Assembly (NCBI GenBank): GCA_964585575.1
Contig: CAZPEM010000078.1
Coordinates: 1 to 15,185 of the forward strand
Direction of reading: 5' to 3'
Length of the DNA stretch: 15,185 nucleotides
From: UBA4655 sp964585575
Lineage (GTDB): Bacteria; Planctomycetota; Planctomycetia; Pirellulales; UBA1268
How positions within the stretch are numbered: position 1 is the first letter of the stretch; each line of letters starts with the position of its first letter. The position numbers were made by a program, and so were the translations under genes. Positions 13,661 to 15,185 of the stretch are shown here, one piece after another. A model generated the notes under the pieces. That model did not search any database and was not told the DNA's origin. It was given only the letters and a program-made list of their open reading frames with translations.

Positions 13661-14152
13661 ATGCGATGTCCCTTCTGCCGCGTCGACAACGACCGCGTGA
13701 TCGACTCCCGAGCGGGCGACGACGGAAACATCATCCGGCGCAGGCGGGAGTGCCTCGGCTGCAAGAAGCGGTTCACGACCTACGAACGGGTGGAGCGGCA
13801 GCTCTTGACGGTGGTGAAGAAAGACGGTGAACGGGAGCCGTTCGATCGAGACAAGATCAAGCGTGGGCTCGCCAAGGCGTGTTGGAAGCGGCCCGTCAGC
13901 GAGGAGGACATCGAGGGCGTCGTCTCCGCGCTGGAGACCGAGCTCTACGGCGGTCTCGACGGGGACGTCCCCAGCGAGGTCATCGGGGAGCGGCTCATGG
14001 ATCTGCTGCGACGGCTCGATCAGGTGGCCTTCGTCCGCTTCGCGAGCGTCTACCGCGAGTTCAAGGACGTCCGTGACTTCGTCGACGAGCTCGAGCCTAT
14101 CCTGGCCGAATCAGCACGCCCTGACGCGGCCAAGCAGGCCGGCCGCGAATAA
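13661..14152 (+). CDS. nrdR: Transcriptional repressor NrdR of ribonucleotide reductase genes
   Basis: NrdR senses ATP/dATP and represses ribonucleotide reductase operons at paired NrdR boxes. The 163-residue protein has the normal length. It starts MRCPFC with a zinc ribbon of Cys3, Cys6, Cys31 and Cys34, followed by KRFTTYERVE. An ATP-cone domain spans about 48-138 (VVKKDGEREPFDRDKIKRGLAKAC ... VAFVRFASVYREFKD). ATG 13661 is chosen since the family always begins this way and GGAG lies 8 bases upstream; the reading frame stays open to 13565 within the end of rpoN. It lies 19 bp after rpoN in the same direction, so the two are probably co-transcribed. No ribonucleotide reductase gene or evident NrdR-box pair is in the window. 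The stop codon is only 5 bp from the stop of the convergent moaC. Confidence 0.96.
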   Translation: MRCPFCRVDNDRVIDSRAGDDGNIIRRRRECLGCKKRFTTYERVERQLLTVVKKDGEREPFDRDKIKRGLAKACWKRPVSEEDIEGVVSALETELYGGLDGDVPSEVIGERLMDLLRRLDQVAFVRFASVYREFKDVRDFVDELEPILAESARPDAAKQAGRE

Positions 14153-14157
14153 CAGGT

Positions 14158-14616
14158 TCAGCGGGAGTAGTCGCCGCGGGTGCCGCCGGTCTTCGATTCG
14201 AGCCGAACCTGCTCGATCGTCATGCCGCAGTCGATCGATTTGGTCATGTCGTAGATGGCAAGCGCCGCGGCGGACGCGGCACAGAGGGCTTCCATCTCGA
14301 CGCCGGTCCGGGCCGTGGCACGGACGGCAGCCTCGATCAGGATCGTTTCTGCGGTGTCGCCGGATACGTCGATCTCGACCGACTCGAGCGGCAGCGGGTG
14401 GCAAAGGGGAATGAAGTCGCTCGTCCGCTTCGCCGCCATGATGCCCGCGATCCTGGCTGTGGAGATGGCGTCGCCCTTCGCGAGATCCCCCGTGAGAATC
14501 CTGCGGATCGACTCGGGCGAGCCCCGCAGCCTGGCCGTCGCCCTCGCCGTCCGTCGCGACACTGGCTTGTCGCCGACGTCGACCATCCGGATGCCACGAG
14601 GAGGGGGAGAGTTCAT
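14158..14616 (-). CDS. moaC: Cyclic pyranopterin monophosphate synthase MoaC
   Basis: MoaC converts the cyclised GTP product of MoaA to cyclic pyranopterin monophosphate, the first stable intermediate of molybdenum cofactor. From ATG 14616 it has 152 residues, close to the family norm of about 160. Landmarks are RMVDVGDKPVSRRTA near the start, AKGDAISTARIAGIMAAK with Lys47, the substrate motif PLCHPLPL (70-77), GVEMEAL and YDMTKSID with Asp123 and Lys126. The C-terminus is KTGGTRGDYSR instead of the common KSGGKSGHF. The frame is open far upstream, through the terminator of the next gene, but that part is unrelated. ATG 14628, four codons earlier, is the alternative start; it overlaps the -10 element described separately. 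Other Mo-cofactor genes are not adjacent. It would supply the cofactor of the FdhF-like oxidoreductase in this window. Confidence 0.94.
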   Translation of the reverse strand: MNSPPPRGIRMVDVGDKPVSRRTARATARLRGSPESIRRILTGDLAKGDAISTARIAGIMAAKRTSDFIPLCHPLPLESVEIDVSGDTAETILIEAAVRATARTGVEMEALCAASAAALAIYDMTKSIDCGMTIEQVRLESKTGGTRGDYSR

Positions 14617-14623
14617 CCGGCGG

Positions 14624-14632
14624 ATCATACCA
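14624..14632 (-). promoter_or_regulatory. Extended -10 promoter element of moaC
   Basis: On the minus strand TGG (14632-14630) precedes TATGAT (14629-14624, 5 of 6 to consensus). The expected start of transcription, about 7 bases on, coincides with the ATG at 14616. This predicts a leaderless message, supports that start over ATG 14628, and explains the lack of a ribosome-binding site. Confidence 0.45.
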
Positions 14633-14676
14633 GGACGGCCGCCGCCGTGCGGATGCCCGGCCGATTCGACCGGGAG

Positions 14677-14723
14677 AAAAACGTCCGCGGGCCGGCGTGT
14701 CCCCCCGACACACCGGCCCGCGG
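14677..14723 (-). terminator. Intrinsic terminator of the receiver-domain gene
   Basis: An 11-bp perfect stem (14685-14695 with 14713-14723, CCGCGGGCCGG paired with its complement) continues after one C-A mismatch into five more pairs (GTGTC/GACAC) around a 5-nt loop. On the minus strand it is followed by ACGTTTTTC. It lies 28 bp beyond the stop codon of the gene at 14751 and upstream of the moaC promoter, so it insulates moaC. Confidence 0.85.
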
Positions 14724-14750
14724 GAAATGGAGTCGATCGTGGTGCGAGTC

Positions 14751-15185
14751 CTAGACGAGCTCCTTGCGGGCTCCGATGAGCGTCCGCAACCGCTCGGCGA
14801 GCAAGGCGACGTCGAACGGCTTCTTGAAGCTCTCGTTGACGTGCGCCCGGTCGACCTGGATCGTCGAGCCGTCGTCGGGAAGCAGGGCTATCACGATCGT
14901 CTCCGCGTACTCGGGATTGCGGCGGAGGTTCTGGCAGATCTGCTGCGCGTCGATCCGGCCGATCGAGTAGTCCACCACGATGCAATCGGGGTGAAAGCTC
15001 TCGGCCTGGATGCCCGCCTCGAATCCGCTCGCCGCGACCTGAATGCGGAAGGAGCGATCGAGCGGCAGGTGCTTCTTCAGGTTCTCGATGAGGACCTGAT
15101 CCTGGCCCACCATGAGCACCTTCGCCATCGCCTCGTCCTCGAGGTCGCCCAGCGGCATGCCGTGCTCCTTGAGGAACTTGATCAG
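14751..15185 (-). CDS. Receiver-like domain protein, N-terminus beyond the window
   Basis: The frame is open to the window edge; the upstream nine codons read LIKFLKEHG before the first Met, so the protein is longer than the 135 residues starting at 15158. LIKFLKEHGMPL resembles the end of an excisionase/MerR-like helix-turn-helix domain, and I believe DNA-binding plus receiver fusions of this sort are common in planctomycetes. The receiver part runs from AKVLMVGQDQ to the C-terminus. Counting from the Met at 15158, Asp63 in CIVVDYSIG is the likely phosphate acceptor and Lys113 in FKKPFD the conserved Lys. The acidic pair normally found after the first strand (VDD) is replaced by VGQD, and the switch Thr/Ser position reads ALLPDD. 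Phosphorylation may therefore be weak or absent. No histidine kinase is seen. A strong terminator follows. Confidence 0.75.
   Translation of the reverse strand: MIKFLKEHGMPLGDLEDEAMAKVLMVGQDQVLIENLKKHLPLDRSFRIQVAASGFEAGIQAESFHPDCIVVDYSIGRIDAQQICQNLRRNPEYAETIVIALLPDDGSTIQVDRAHVNESFKKPFDVALLAERLRTLIGARKELV

Noticed and set aside
14617..14985. Extended N-terminus of moaC, open to 14985
   Set aside because: The extension crosses a strong terminator and the coding sequence of the receiver-domain gene, and shows no MoaC-like sequence.
1..15185. CRISPR array, toxin-antitoxin pair or defence system
   Set aside because: No regularly spaced repeat series or gene of these families was found; all sizeable genes have housekeeping or metabolic matches.

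Overview
The window is GC-rich bacterial chromosome. Gene content and protein style point to a planctomycete, probably of the Pirellulales group. The clues are a small secreted CYRC-type thioredoxin-like protein of a kind I know from planctomycetes, a receiver-like domain that appears fused to an excisionase-type DNA-binding domain, weak or absent Shine-Dalgarno sites at several genes, and extensive ORFs opposite real genes caused by GC-biased codons. This assignment is inference; no rRNA is present to settle it.

Layout. Positions 5-1188 hold a decayed IS3-family insertion sequence with recognisable terminal inverted repeats, a shortened orfA and an orfB broken by a one-base frameshift. After a 20-bp perfect palindrome comes an elongator tRNA-Met gene (minus strand, with its own promoter). 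Next is a minus-strand gene for a secreted CxxC protein with a clear intrinsic terminator. From 2376 to 6213 an aldehyde dehydrogenase and a FdhF/YdeP-type molybdopterin oxidoreductase form a two-gene plus-strand operon. A 167-bp element with long imperfect inverted ends separates it from mutS, which runs on the minus strand.

From 9053 onward lies an information-processing block: a promoter, the SRP RNA gene (ffs), dnaX, a cluster of hairpins, recR, rpoN and nrdR, all on the plus strand. The ffs-dnaX-recR order matches the classical bacterial arrangement, but the ybaB gene usually found between dnaX and recR is missing. dnaX carries an uninterrupted run of ten A followed by G in an otherwise GC-rich gene. 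Stops lie just downstream in both alternative frames, the hallmark of a slippage site giving a short gamma-like subunit beside full-length tau. nrdR converges on moaC (minus), which is preceded by a strong intrinsic terminator ending the last gene, a receiver-domain protein cut by the window edge.

Functional links. MoaC makes the first intermediate of molybdenum cofactor, which the FdhF-like enzyme needs. The aldehyde dehydrogenase beside that enzyme suggests a two-step oxidation, but the substrate cannot be read from sequence. mutS, dnaX and recR all serve DNA replication and repair. Several genes (mutS, recR, moaC, perhaps rpoN) have an extended -10 element (TGn plus a -10 hexamer) close upstream. 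For mutS and moaC it is so close to the start codon that leaderless transcripts are likely. I found no CRISPR array, defence island or wholly unfamiliar gene cluster. The most interesting signals are the dnaX slippage site, the hairpin cluster between dnaX and recR, and the inverted-repeat element between the oxidoreductase and mutS genes.
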